From NCBI GenBank assembly GCA_019459285.1, contig JAIBEL010000033.1, forward strand, positions 18,646 to 82,645: a stretch of DNA of 64,000 nucleotides, read 5' to 3'. This DNA is from Rhizobium sp. (GTDB taxonomy: Bacteria; Pseudomonadota; Gammaproteobacteria; Burkholderiales; Thiobacillaceae). Of this stretch, positions 1 through 8,353 are shown in pieces (the first letter of the stretch is position 1; the number at the start of each line of letters is the position of its first letter). Position numbers and translations under genes: made by a program. Below the pieces are notes generated by a model. It searched no databases. It was not told the origin of the DNA and saw nothing but the letters and a program-made list of their open reading frames with translations.

Positions 1-960
1 CTGGCAAAGGAGTTACAACCCGACGTGATCCACGCGCATTCGCCGGTGCTGGATGCGGTCCCGGCGATCCGCGTCGGCCGCAAGCTGGGTATTCCGGTGG
101 TCTATGAAATTCGTGCCTTCTGGGAAGATGCCGCGGTCGATCACGGCAGTACGAAAGAGGGCAGCCTGCGCTACCGGCTCACCCGTGCGCTGGAAACATG
201 GGCCGTCAAACATGCAGACGCGGTGACGGTCATCTGCGAAGGCCTGCGCAGCGATCTTGTCGCGCGCGGCATTCCGCCCGGCAAGATCACGGTCATTCCC
301 AATGCGGTCGACATCGACAAGTTCGCCGTCGGCAGCAAGCCGGATGCCGAACTGAAAATGAAACTGGGGCTCGGTACCAGCCGCGTGCTCGGCTTCATCG
401 GCTCGTTCTACGCTTACGAAGGCCTGGACCTGCTGATCGCCGCCTTGCCGACGATCCTCAGGCAGATGCCTGACGTGAAAGTGCTGCTGGTCGGCGGCGG
501 ACCGCAGGACGCGGCGCTGAAGCAGCAGGTGATGGCGCTCGACCTGAAAGACCGCGTGGTCTTCACCGGGCGCGTGCCGCACGCCGAAGTGAACCGCTAT
601 TACGACCTGATCGACGTGCTGGTGTATGCGCGCCACCCGATGCGGCTGACCGAACTGGTCACGCCGCTGAAGCCGCTGGAGGCGATGGCGCAGGGTCGCC
701 TGATGGTGGCGTCAGACGTCGGCGGCCACAAGGAGCTGATCCGGGACGGCAAGACCGGTGTGCTGTTCCGTGCGGGCAATGCCGGGGATCTCGCCAGCAA
801 GGTGGTGGCGTTGCTGAAATACGAACAGGGCTGGGACAGCATGAAGCGCAACGGCCGCCAGTTCGTGGAAACCGAGCGTAACTGGCCGGCCAGCGTGGCG
901 CGCTATCGCGGCGTATACGGCAGCCTCGTCAAACCGGGGATGGAGGCGGCGCTTGGCTGA
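1..960 (+). CDS. Glycosyltransferase family 4, exosortase-A-associated type (5' end outside window)
   Basis: The reading frame is open from the first base, so the N-terminal acceptor-binding half of this cytoplasmic GT-B enzyme is partly missing. It should transfer a sugar from a nucleotide-sugar to a growing lipid-linked glycan. The visible part carries IHAHSPVL near its start, YEIRAFWEDAAVDHG, the GFIGSFYAYEGLDLL nucleotide-binding segment and a C-terminal ELVTPLKPLEAMAQG motif holding the paired glutamates of GT4 enzymes. This combination resembles, from memory, the PEP-CTERM/exosortase-A-associated (Daro_2409-like) family. It overlaps the next glycosyltransferase by 8 bases. The family call is confident; the sugar is unknown. 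Confidence 0.88.
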   Translation: MAKELQPDVIHAHSPVLDAVPAIRVGRKLGIPVVYEIRAFWEDAAVDHGSTKEGSLRYRLTRALETWAVKHADAVTVICEGLRSDLVARGIPPGKITVIPNAVDIDKFAVGSKPDAELKMKLGLGTSRVLGFIGSFYAYEGLDLLIAALPTILRQMPDVKVLLVGGGPQDAALKQQVMALDLKDRVVFTGRVPHAEVNRYYDLIDVLVYARHPMRLTELVTPLKPLEAMAQGRLMVASDVGGHKELIRDGKTGVLFRAGNAGDLASKVVALLKYEQGWDSMKRNGRQFVETERNWPASVARYRGVYGSLVKPGMEAALG

Positions 961-2215
961 CGGGTGGACTGCCGAATCGGGCCGCCTCGATCTGGTCGTG
1001 TTCAGTTCGCTGTTCCCCAGCGCGGTACGCCCTGCTGCCGGGCTGTTCATCCGCGAGCGCATGTTTCGCGTGGCGCAGCAGCGGCCGCTTGCCGTCGTCT
1101 CGCCGCAGGCGTGGTTTCCCGGACAATCGCTGATCCGCCGGCTGCGTCCTGGCTATCGCCCGCAGGCGCCGGCGCTGGAAATCCAGCAGGGTATCCGTGT
1201 CTATCACCCGCGTTTCCTGTCGCTGCCCGGCCTGTTGCGCCGGTTCGATGGCGTGTCGATGGCGCTGTGCAGCTTTTTCCTGGTGCGGCGTCTGCGGCGT
1301 GAAGGCGCGCGCCTCATCGATGCGCATTTCGGCTATCCCGACGGCGATGCCGCGACACGTTTGGGGGGCTGGCTCGACTTGCCGGTGACCCTCACCTTGC
1401 GTGGCACCGAAGTGCCGCACAGCCGCAACCCGGCCTTGCGCCGCCCGCTGGTGCGCGCGCTCGGGGCAGCGGCGCGGGTGTTCTCGGTCTCCGATTCCCT
1501 GCGCCGGCTGGCACTCGAACTCGGCGTGGCTGCGGAAAAAACTGAAGTTGTCGGCAACGGCGTAGACACCGGCATTTTCCATCCCGTCGATCGCGCCGCC
1601 GCGCGTGCCCGCTACGGGCTGCCGGAACAGGCTCGGGTGCTGATCTCGGTCGGCGGTCTGGTCGAGCGCAAGGGCATGCATCGCGTCATCGACTGCCTGC
1701 CAGCGCTCATGATGCGTCATCCGGATCTGCATTACCTCATCGTCGGCGGCGCCAGTGGCGAAGGCGACCTGCGTACCGAGCTCGAGGCGCAGGTCGCCCG
1801 GCTGGGTCTGGCCGGGCGCGTGCATTTCCTCGGCACGCTGCCGCCCGACGCGCTCAAATGGCCGCTGTCGGCTGCCGATGTGTTCGTGCTGGCCACCCGC
1901 AATGAGGGCTGGGCGAACGTGTTTCTCGAGGCTATGGCCTGTGGCCTGCCCGTCGTGACTACCGATGTGGGCGGCAATGCAGAAGTGGTCTGTCGCGACG
2001 CGCTCGGCAGCATCGTGCCGTTCGGTGACGCCGCGGCGCTGCAGCAGGCATTGGACGCCGCGCTCGACAAGAACTGGGATCGTGCCGCGATCATCGACTA
2101 CGCACAGGCCAACCAGTGGGACAAGCGTGTGGCACAGCTGTTGCGCGCGTTCGATGCCCTGCTGGCGGTGCCCTCTTCCTCCGTCCGGTCTGCGTCGGCG
2201 GTTGCCGGACAATGA
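953..2215 (+). CDS. Glycosyltransferase family 4
   Basis: A 420-residue GT-B glycosyltransferase predicted to act at the cytoplasmic face of the membrane. The N-terminal Rossmann half contains DAHFGYPDGDAA and RGTEVPHS. The C-terminal half contains [30 protein letters not shown] and RNEGWANVFLEAMACG, the last holding the EX7E-like glutamates that bind the nucleotide-sugar. The start is a TTG inside the end of the upstream gene (8-base overlap), so translation is probably coupled; a start a little downstream is possible. It ends in an ATGA overlap with the following sulfotransferase. Donor and acceptor are unknown. Confidence 0.88.
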   Translation: MADGWTAESGRLDLVVFSSLFPSAVRPAAGLFIRERMFRVAQQRPLAVVSPQAWFPGQSLIRRLRPGYRPQAPALEIQQGIRVYHPRFLSLPGLLRRFDGVSMALCSFFLVRRLRREGARLIDAHFGYPDGDAATRLGGWLDLPVTLTLRGTEVPHSRNPALRRPLVRALGAAARVFSVSDSLRRLALELGVAAEKTEVVGNGVDTGIFHPVDRAAARARYGLPEQARVLISVGGLVERKGMHRVIDCLPALMMRHPDLHYLIVGGASGEGDLRTELEAQVARLGLAGRVHFLGTLPPDALKWPLSAADVFVLATRNEGWANVFLEAMACGLPVVTTDVGGNAEVVCRDALGSIVPFGDAAALQQALDAALDKNWDRAAIIDYAQANQWDKRVAQLLRAFDALLAVPSSSVRSASAVAGQ

Positions 2216-3057
2216 GTGCCGCCAAGCCTGCGACCGGCCATGACGCCCGCAGCGTATCGATGCGAATTCGGCATGCGCTGTGGCGCCATGCCAAGGCATG
2301 GCGCCAGCGTCTGCGTCCGCGCCCGGTGGCCCAGCATGTCTTCGTGGCGGGCATGCAGCGCTCCGGCACCAATCTCCTGATGGACGTGCTGGATGCCAGC
2401 GCGGCCACCCAGGTGTTTCACGAGATCGATCCGCGTGCGTTCGAGCGTTACGAGATGCGCGACCCGGCTGTGATCCGACAGCTGGCATTGGCGAGCCCGG
2501 CGCCGGTTTTCGTGATCAAGGCGCTGTGCGAACTCGATCAGCTTCCGCATTTGATGGCGACGTTCCGTCCCGCCAAGACCCTGTGGGTAGTGCGCGACTG
2601 GCGCGACAGCGTCAATTCGGCGATCCGTTCCTTCGGAAACTTCGTGCCGCAGTGGCAGCGGCTGGCGCACGGCGATGCGAACGACTGGCGCGGACGCGGC
2701 ATGTCGCCGGCAACCCGTGAGTTGCTGATGGCCTTGTATCACCCCGACGCCAGCGAGGCGGAAGGCGCCGCGATCATGTGGTTCTATCGCAATGCGCTGT
2801 TCTTCGAGCATCAGTTGGCGACGGATCCCCGTGTGCGCGTGGTGTTCTACGAAGCGCTGGTGCAGAACCCGATGCGCGAGGTCGCGGCGGTCTACGACTT
2901 CCTCGAATTGCCCGGGTTCAACGCCGCCATCGCAGGGCGCATCCATGCGCGCTCGGTCAGGCATCGCAGTCCGTCGGACATTTCGCCGGCCGTCACGGCC
3001 TTGTGCGACGAACTGCTGGCACGCTTCAAGGCACTGCCCTTGCGGAGCCGGTCATGA
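2212..3057 (+). CDS. PAPS-dependent sulfotransferase family protein
   Basis: A 281-residue protein of the sulfotransferase superfamily, expected to move sulfate from PAPS onto a hydroxyl or amine. The 5'-phosphosulfate loop is GMQRSGTN at about residues 47–54. The 3'-phosphate-binding segment is VVRDWRDSVNS at about 126–136, with the usual Arg and Ser. The ATG at 2212 lies in an ATGA overlap with the upstream stop, which sets this start over longer in-frame possibilities. It also overlaps the next gene by ATGA. The neighbours suggest a glycan substrate. It is one of three sulfotransferase-family genes in the window. Some members of this superfamily have other acceptors, so glycan sulfation is an inference. 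Confidence 0.8.
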   Translation: MSAAKPATGHDARSVSMRIRHALWRHAKAWRQRLRPRPVAQHVFVAGMQRSGTNLLMDVLDASAATQVFHEIDPRAFERYEMRDPAVIRQLALASPAPVFVIKALCELDQLPHLMATFRPAKTLWVVRDWRDSVNSAIRSFGNFVPQWQRLAHGDANDWRGRGMSPATRELLMALYHPDASEAEGAAIMWFYRNALFFEHQLATDPRVRVVFYEALVQNPMREVAAVYDFLELPGFNAAIAGRIHARSVRHRSPSDISPAVTALCDELLARFKALPLRSRS

Positions 3058-4430
3058 GCGTCCCGGCCTGGTTCGCCCGTAACGTGTTTCGCCTGCAGGA
3101 AGCGGCGATGCATCGGCCCACGTTCCCCATGCTGGAGGAACTCGAGCGTACCCAGTGGCTGTCGCGCGACGACATGCTGGACTACCAGACCGGGCATCTC
3201 AATGTGCTGTTGCAAACCGCGCTGGCACACAGCCCCTGGCATGCCGCCCGACTGCATGCCGCCGGGCTGGTCGAGACCGTTCGGGCGGGGGCGGTGTTGC
3301 CGAGTGATTTGTCGCGCCTGCCGACGATGGACAAGCGCGATGCGCGCGAGAACGTCGAACAGCTGGTGTGGCGTGACGTGCCGGGCGGCGTGTTTCCCTA
3401 TACGACGGGCGGTTCCAGCGGCGAACCGCTGATTTTCCATTTCGGCCGCGCACGCCAGGCCGCGGATGCGGCCGGACGGTTGCGCGCGCGGCGCTGGTGG
3501 GGCGTGCAACCTGGCGAACGCGAGGTCTATCTGTGGGGCGCGCCGGTGGAATTGAGCAAGACCGATCGCATCAAGACCTTGCGCGACCGGCTGGTGAACC
3601 AATTGCTGCTGAATGCGTTCGATATGTCGCCTGCGTGCATGGGCGATTATCTGGAAGCTATGCAGGCCTGGAACCCGAAAGCGGTCTATGGCTATGCCAG
3701 CAGCCTGGCGTTGCTCGCGGCGCATGCGGAGGCGCGCGGCACGCGGCTCCGGTTGCCCGCACTGCGCGTGGTCAGCACCACGGGCGAGCCCTTGTTTCCG
3801 CACCAGCGCGAACTGATCGAACGGGTGTTCGGGGTACCGGTCTCGGTCGAATACGGTGCGCGCGATGCCGGCCTGATGGCCTTGCAGTCGCCGGATGGGG
3901 TGTTGCTGCAGATGAGCGAGACGCATCTGATCGAGGTGCTCGACGCTGCGGGCAATCCGGCAGAGGAAGGCGAAGCCGTGATCACCAGCCTGGTATCGGC
4001 CGCCCAGCCATTCATCCGCTACCGTACCGGCGACGTGGTGCGCCATTCGGGCCGGCGCGACCCGGGCGGGCGCGGCCTCACGGTGCTGGATACCGTGGTG
4101 GGGCGGCAGACCGATTTCATCGTTGCCGCCGACGGCCGTATCATGCATGCCCTGGCGGTGATCTATGTGCTGCGCGCGGTGCCGGGCGTGGGACAGTTCA
4201 AGCTGATTCAGCATGCGATAGATCGGCTCGAGGTGCAGGTCGTACCGGACACGCGCTGGGACGACGATGCACGCGCAGCCGTGATCCGGGGGTTGCGGGC
4301 GCGTCTGGGGACTGCGCTGGCCGTCGATATCCGCTTGCTGGACGCAATCGCGCCGGAACCGTCCGGCAAGCACCGCTATGTGGTGAGTCACGTTCCCGTG
4401 CATGGCGCGCTGGCGCAGGCTGGCCGATGA
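3054..4430 (+). CDS. PaaK/CapK-family adenylate-forming enzyme
   Basis: A 458-residue ANL-superfamily protein of the phenylacetate-CoA ligase/CapK branch. It contains the phosphate-binding loop TTGGSSGEP at about residues 116–124, VSTTGEPLFPHQ, VEYGARDAGLMA and RYRTGDVV, which match the adenylation-domain motifs. Such proteins activate a carboxylic acid as an acyl-adenylate. In capsule and exopolysaccharide loci they are thought to support acyl or amino-acid decoration, although few have been assayed. It is coupled by ATGA overlaps to the sulfotransferase upstream and to a 50-codon ORF downstream. The substrate is unknown. Confidence 0.8.
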   Translation: MSVPAWFARNVFRLQEAAMHRPTFPMLEELERTQWLSRDDMLDYQTGHLNVLLQTALAHSPWHAARLHAAGLVETVRAGAVLPSDLSRLPTMDKRDARENVEQLVWRDVPGGVFPYTTGGSSGEPLIFHFGRARQAADAAGRLRARRWWGVQPGEREVYLWGAPVELSKTDRIKTLRDRLVNQLLLNAFDMSPACMGDYLEAMQAWNPKAVYGYASSLALLAAHAEARGTRLRLPALRVVSTTGEPLFPHQRELIERVFGVPVSVEYGARDAGLMALQSPDGVLLQMSETHLIEVLDAAGNPAEEGEAVITSLVSAAQPFIRYRTGDVVRHSGRRDPGGRGLTVLDTVVGRQTDFIVAADGRIMHALAVIYVLRAVPGVGQFKLIQHAIDRLEVQVVPDTRWDDDARAAVIRGLRARLGTALAVDIRLLDAIAPEPSGKHRYVVSHVPVHGALAQAGR

Positions 4431-4579
4431 GTGCCCTGACCATGAAACCGCAAGCCTGGCCAGGCCCTGCCGCGTTCTGTCGCGACACCTCGAGTACGCA
4501 GTATTTTCCAGATGACTTGATGGCGGATCGGTCAGGCGCCATCATTCCGCCCGTCGCGCAGAAAGCCGAACCCGCATGA
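4427..4579 (+). CDS. Hypothetical 50-residue protein translationally coupled on both sides
   Basis: This short ORF fills the whole gap between the CapK-like gene and the ligase gene. Its ATG overlaps the upstream stop as ATGA, and its own stop overlaps the ATG of the downstream ligase, again as ATGA. The predicted peptide begins MSALTMKPQAWPG and ends PVAQKAEPA. It has no obvious membrane segment, signal peptide or known motif. The double overlap argues that it is translated or serves to couple ribosomes to the ligase gene. The composition gives no functional clue, and a non-functional leader is equally possible. Confidence 0.42.
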   Translation: MSALTMKPQAWPGPAAFCRDTSSTQYFPDDLMADRSGAIIPPVAQKAEPA

Positions 4580-5898
4580 GAGACCTGTTCATCACCGGCC
4601 TGATTTTCGGCCTGCTGCCTTTCGTCTTCAAACGTCCCTGGCTGGGCATCCTGCTGTGGTCGTGGCTCGGCTACATGAACCCGCACCGGCTGGCGTGGGG
4701 CTTTGCCTACAACATGCCGTTCTCGATGATCGTCGGCGGGGTCACCATCCTCGCCTTCATGGCGTCGAAGGAAAAGAAGGAAATGCTGTGGACGCGCGAA
4801 GTCATCGTCCTGCTGATCCTTACCGGCTGGATGCTGTTTACCACCTTCTTTGCGTTCTATCCCGATCTGGCATGGTTCCAGTGGAACAAGGTCTGGAAGA
4901 TCATGCTGATGGTCCTGCTTACGGTGCTGATCATCAACGAGCGCTACAAACTGCACTGGCTGGTCTGGGTGATTGCATTGTCGTTCGGATTCTACGGCGT
5001 CAAGGGCGGGATCTTCACCATCATCAACGGCGGGGTATACCGCGTGCAGGGGCCGACCGGCACCTTTATCGGCGGCAACAACGAAATGGCACTCGCCCTG
5101 GTGATGACGATTCCGCTCATCCGCTACCTTCACCTGCAGGAAACCCGCAAGTGGGTCAAGATCGGACTGGCCAGCGCCATGGTGCTGACCGGCGTCTCGG
5201 CCATCGGCAGCCAGTCGCGCGGCGGCATGCTGGCGATGGTGGCGATGGGGCTGTTCCTGTGGATGAAAAGCCGCAACAAGATCGTCACCGGCTTTTACAT
5301 GCTGATCGCCGTGGCCATCATGGCCTCGATCATGCCGCAGGCCTGGTATGACCGCATGAACACGATCAAGTCCTATCAGCAGGACCAGTCGGCACAGGGC
5401 CGGATCAATGCCTGGCACACTGCGTTCAACGTGGCGAAGGACCGCATCACCGGCGGCGGGTTCGATATGTTCAGGCCGCCCACATTCCGCCAATATGCCC
5501 CGGACCCCTGGAATGTCCACGATGTGCACAGCATCTATTTCGAGATGATGGGGGAGCAGGGATTCATCGGATTCGCGCTGTTCATGCTGCTGGGGATGCT
5601 GGCCTGGATCCGTGCCCGGCAGATCATCAAGCGATGCAAGCATGACCCCGAGCGGAAATGGGCCGCCGATCTGGCGGCCATGATCCAGGTGAGCCTCATC
5701 GGTTATGCGGTGGCCGGCGCATTCCTGGGCATGAGCCATTTCGACCTGCCTTACCATTTGATGATCATCCTGGTGCTGGCCGCCAAGTTTTCCGGTGTAC
5801 TGGCAAAGGTGGCACCTGTCGAGGGCCGCGTCCGGGGCAGTGAGCTGTCCCATCCGTCGAGCCAGTTCAGCCCGGAAAGTACCGGGCCCAGAGGCTGA
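4576..5898 (+). CDS. O-antigen-ligase-like protein, exosortase-A-associated O-glycosylation ligase type
   Basis: A 440-residue polytopic inner-membrane protein with roughly ten hydrophobic segments. Conserved-looking stretches are FKRPWLGILLWSWLGYMNPH near the N-terminus, GPTGTFIGGNNEMALAL in mid-protein, GSQSRGGMLAM, and the large periplasmic loop NVHDVHSIYFEMMGEQGF. These match the group named putative O-glycosylation ligase of exosortase-A systems, related to Wzy polymerases and WaaL ligases. The role would be to polymerise or transfer the finished lipid-linked glycan on the periplasmic side. It starts in an ATGA overlap with the 50-codon ORF. No PEP-CTERM substrate protein was seen in this window. 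Confidence 0.87.
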   Translation: MRDLFITGLIFGLLPFVFKRPWLGILLWSWLGYMNPHRLAWGFAYNMPFSMIVGGVTILAFMASKEKKEMLWTREVIVLLILTGWMLFTTFFAFYPDLAWFQWNKVWKIMLMVLLTVLIINERYKLHWLVWVIALSFGFYGVKGGIFTIINGGVYRVQGPTGTFIGGNNEMALALVMTIPLIRYLHLQETRKWVKIGLASAMVLTGVSAIGSQSRGGMLAMVAMGLFLWMKSRNKIVTGFYMLIAVAIMASIMPQAWYDRMNTIKSYQQDQSAQGRINAWHTAFNVAKDRITGGGFDMFRPPTFRQYAPDPWNVHDVHSIYFEMMGEQGFIGFALFMLLGMLAWIRARQIIKRCKHDPERKWAADLAAMIQVSLIGYAVAGAFLGMSHFDLPYHLMIILVLAAKFSGVLAKVAPVEGRVRGSELSHPSSQFSPESTGPRG

Positions 5899-5900
5899 CC

Positions 5901-6896
5901 GTGCCGGGGATTCGCTTGCGCCTGCCGCCCGGGCTGGGCTGGGCCTTCTGGCTGGCGTTGCTGCTGACAGGTCTGGTCGAACTGGCCCTGCACAGCGAAG
6001 CCGTGATGTTTCGCTACCGCGCAGTGTTTGCCCAGGGGCGGGCATACGACAAGCTGTTCGAGGTCGAACGCCACCCGCCGCAGATTCTCTTCATCGGCAA
6101 CAGCCGGACGGACAACGGTATCGATCCGCGTGCAGTGGAGCGGGCCTGGCCGGGCCATGTCCTGCGCGGCTTCAACCTGGGCTTGCCGGGCGCCAATGCC
6201 ATCGTCTATCACGGCGAAATCCGGCGCCTGGATGATCGCGGCCTGCTGGGAAAAGCGGCGATTCATACCGTGGTGCTTGGGCTGGATGAAAGCGCCCTGC
6301 AGGAAGACAATTCGCTCGGCTACGTCAGCTTTCTTGCTGACCGGCGCGCCCTGTGGGATGCGGGCCGCTATCGCGACTGGCTGGGAAGCCATCTGCGGCT
6401 GTGGTCGTACAGCGGTAATCTTCGCCAGTTGCGCGAACCGGACAAGGCGCTGCGATTCGTCGAGGCCAGTGTGCGCTCGCTCGATCCGGTAGGGGGGGCG
6501 GCGGCAGCCTATTCGGGCTATCGGGCGGGTTTCGGCGCGGCCCAGAATGCGGGTCAGGTGGCACAGCAGGAAGGTGCGGCCTTGCATCCTCCGGCACCGG
6601 CCGTCGAACGCTTTCTATGGCAGGCGATCGATCTCCTGCAGTCGCGCGGCGTCCAGGTGTTCGTCACCCTGCCGCCCTTGCGCGACCGGCCTTCTGCGTT
6701 TGTCGATCCTCGCCCCAAGGCCGCTCCCTATCGGACATTATTGATGCGCCTGCAGCAACGCGGCGTGATCGTGTTGCCCACGCCGACCGGTTTCGGCCCT
6801 GACGATTTCGTCAACGCAGGCCATTTGAACGACCGCGGGGCGCAGCGTTACAGCGCCGAACTGGGGCGCCAACTGGCCGCCTGGAAGGATCGATAG
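5901..6896 (+). CDS. SGNH-hydrolase-like protein, partner of the MBOAT acyltransferase
   Basis: A 331-residue protein with one N-terminal membrane anchor (about residues 12–30) and a periplasmic SGNH-like domain. The block I motif is IGNSRTDN, with Ser in the nucleophile position and Asn instead of the more usual Asp before it. The C-terminal NAGHLNDRG supplies the catalytic His, as in AlgJ/AlgX-like acetyltransferases. It begins with GTG two bases after the upstream stop and ends two bases before the MBOAT gene. Pairing with an AlgI-like MBOAT suggests it transfers the acyl group from the membrane carrier to the glycan. The acyl group is not known. Confidence 0.72.
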   Translation: MPGIRLRLPPGLGWAFWLALLLTGLVELALHSEAVMFRYRAVFAQGRAYDKLFEVERHPPQILFIGNSRTDNGIDPRAVERAWPGHVLRGFNLGLPGANAIVYHGEIRRLDDRGLLGKAAIHTVVLGLDESALQEDNSLGYVSFLADRRALWDAGRYRDWLGSHLRLWSYSGNLRQLREPDKALRFVEASVRSLDPVGGAAAAYSGYRAGFGAAQNAGQVAQQEGAALHPPAPAVERFLWQAIDLLQSRGVQVFVTLPPLRDRPSAFVDPRPKAAPYRTLLMRLQQRGVIVLPTPTGFGPDDFVNAGHLNDRGAQRYSAELGRQLAAWKDR

Positions 6897-6898
6897 GC

Positions 6899-8332
6899 AT
6901 GTTGTTCAGCTCCCCGACTTTCCTGCTGTTCTTTGCCGTGCTGCTGATGTTCTATGCCGGCGCACGCAATTATCGCGAACGTGCTGCCGTCATCCTGGTT
7001 GGCAGCCTGATTTTCTATGCGTCCTGGAAACCGGTCTATCTCATCCTGCTGGCGGCGTCGGTCAGCCTCAATTACCTGATCTACTCGGGTCTGTCGGCCA
7101 CCCGCAGCAAGGGGCTGCTGGTGACGGGCCTGGTATTGAACCTGGGATTTCTGGGGGTCGTCAAATATCTCGGGATGGCCCTGGAAAGCCTGTGGACGCT
7201 GGGTACATGGTTCGACCTGCCTGTGGGCGGCGCGCCGCCCGGCTGGGCGGACTGGGCGCTGCCGTTGGGCATCAGCTTCTATACCTTCCATATGCTGTCG
7301 GTGATGATCGACGTCTACCGTGGCGAATGGACGCACCGCATTTCCTTTCGCGCCTGGTGGCTGTATGTGACCTTCTTCCCGCATATGATCGCGGGCCCCA
7401 TCCTGCGTGCCTCCGAACTGGTCGAACAGCTGGAATCCCTGCAGCCGCTGAAGGCGGAGTGCGTCAAACTGGGCGCACTGGTGTTCATGGTGGGCCTGGT
7501 CAAGAAAGTGTTGTTTGCCGACAATCTCTCGCTCCTGACCGACGACTTGTTCAGCCGCCCCGACATGCTGGACTTCTACCTGGCCTGGCTCGCCACGACT
7601 TCATTTGCGCTGCAAATCTATTTCGACTTTTCCGGCTACAGCGAAATGGCCATCGGCCTGGCGCTGATGTTCGGCGTGACCCTGCCGCGCAACTTCCTCC
7701 ACCCCTATACCAGCCGCAGCGTGCGCGAATTCTGGCAGCGCTGGCACATCACCCTGTCGCGCTGGCTGCGCGATTACCTGTACTTCTCGCTCGGCGGCAA
7801 CCGCCGCGGCAAGTTCCGCAACCTGGCCAATCTGATGATCACGATGCTGCTGGGCGGGCTCTGGCACGGCGCCGCCTGGACCTTCGTGTTCTGGGGATTC
7901 CTGCATGGCAGTTATCTGGTGCTGCATCGCCTGCTGCTCGACCTCTATTCGCGGTTGGGCGTGCTGTCGAATTCCTTTAGCGCGCGGCTGCTGTCCTGGC
8001 TGGGATGGCCGGTGACGCTTGCACTGGTGTGGATCAGCTGGGTGTTCTTCCGGGCGCACTCGTTTCACGATGCGTGGATCATCACGGCTGCGATGCTGGG
8101 GCTGGGGGACGCAACCGAGATCGCGTCGGTACGCAGCTATGTGCAGCTGCTGGTATGGGGCAGTCTGCTGCTGACCTTGCTGGAACCGTCCATCGAACGG
8201 TTGTTGAGGCAAGGCCTGCAGCGCTGGGGGCAACTGCATTTTACGCTGCGCGGCACGGCCTACGCAGGCCTGGCGCTGACACTCATTGTCTTTGGCGGAA
8301 GCAGCCAGAAATTCATCTACTTCGACTTCTGA
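6899..8332 (+). CDS. MBOAT family membrane-bound O-acyltransferase (AlgI/DltB-like)
   Basis: A 477-residue polytopic membrane protein that should carry acyl groups from a cytoplasmic donor across the membrane. It opens with MLFSSPTFLLFF, typical of AlgI homologues. It also has PLGISFYTFHMLSVMIDVYRG, PHMIAGPILRASEL and REFWQRWHITLSRWLRDY. The catalytic histidine lies in LLGGLWHGAAWTFVFWG. The gene sits two bases after the SGNH-like gene, reproducing the AlgI–AlgJ/X style two-gene arrangement. It is the last gene of this rightward run and is followed by a short convergent gap of 21 bases. O-acetylation is the best guess for its product. Confidence 0.92.
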   Translation: MLFSSPTFLLFFAVLLMFYAGARNYRERAAVILVGSLIFYASWKPVYLILLAASVSLNYLIYSGLSATRSKGLLVTGLVLNLGFLGVVKYLGMALESLWTLGTWFDLPVGGAPPGWADWALPLGISFYTFHMLSVMIDVYRGEWTHRISFRAWWLYVTFFPHMIAGPILRASELVEQLESLQPLKAECVKLGALVFMVGLVKKVLFADNLSLLTDDLFSRPDMLDFYLAWLATTSFALQIYFDFSGYSEMAIGLALMFGVTLPRNFLHPYTSRSVREFWQRWHITLSRWLRDYLYFSLGGNRRGKFRNLANLMITMLLGGLWHGAAWTFVFWGFLHGSYLVLHRLLLDLYSRLGVLSNSFSARLLSWLGWPVTLALVWISWVFFRAHSFHDAWIITAAMLGLGDATEIASVRSYVQLLVWGSLLLTLLEPSIERLLRQGLQRWGQLHFTLRGTAYAGLALTLIVFGGSSQKFIYFDF

Positions 8333-8353
8333 GTCTGCTGGCCGGCGTTCGCT

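Noticed and set aside
2098..6045. Long antisense reading frames across the glycan operon (for example 2892–4403 and 4198–6045 leftward)
   Set aside because: They are typical GC-rich shadow frames, His/Arg/Gln-rich with no motifs, opposite well-supported genes.
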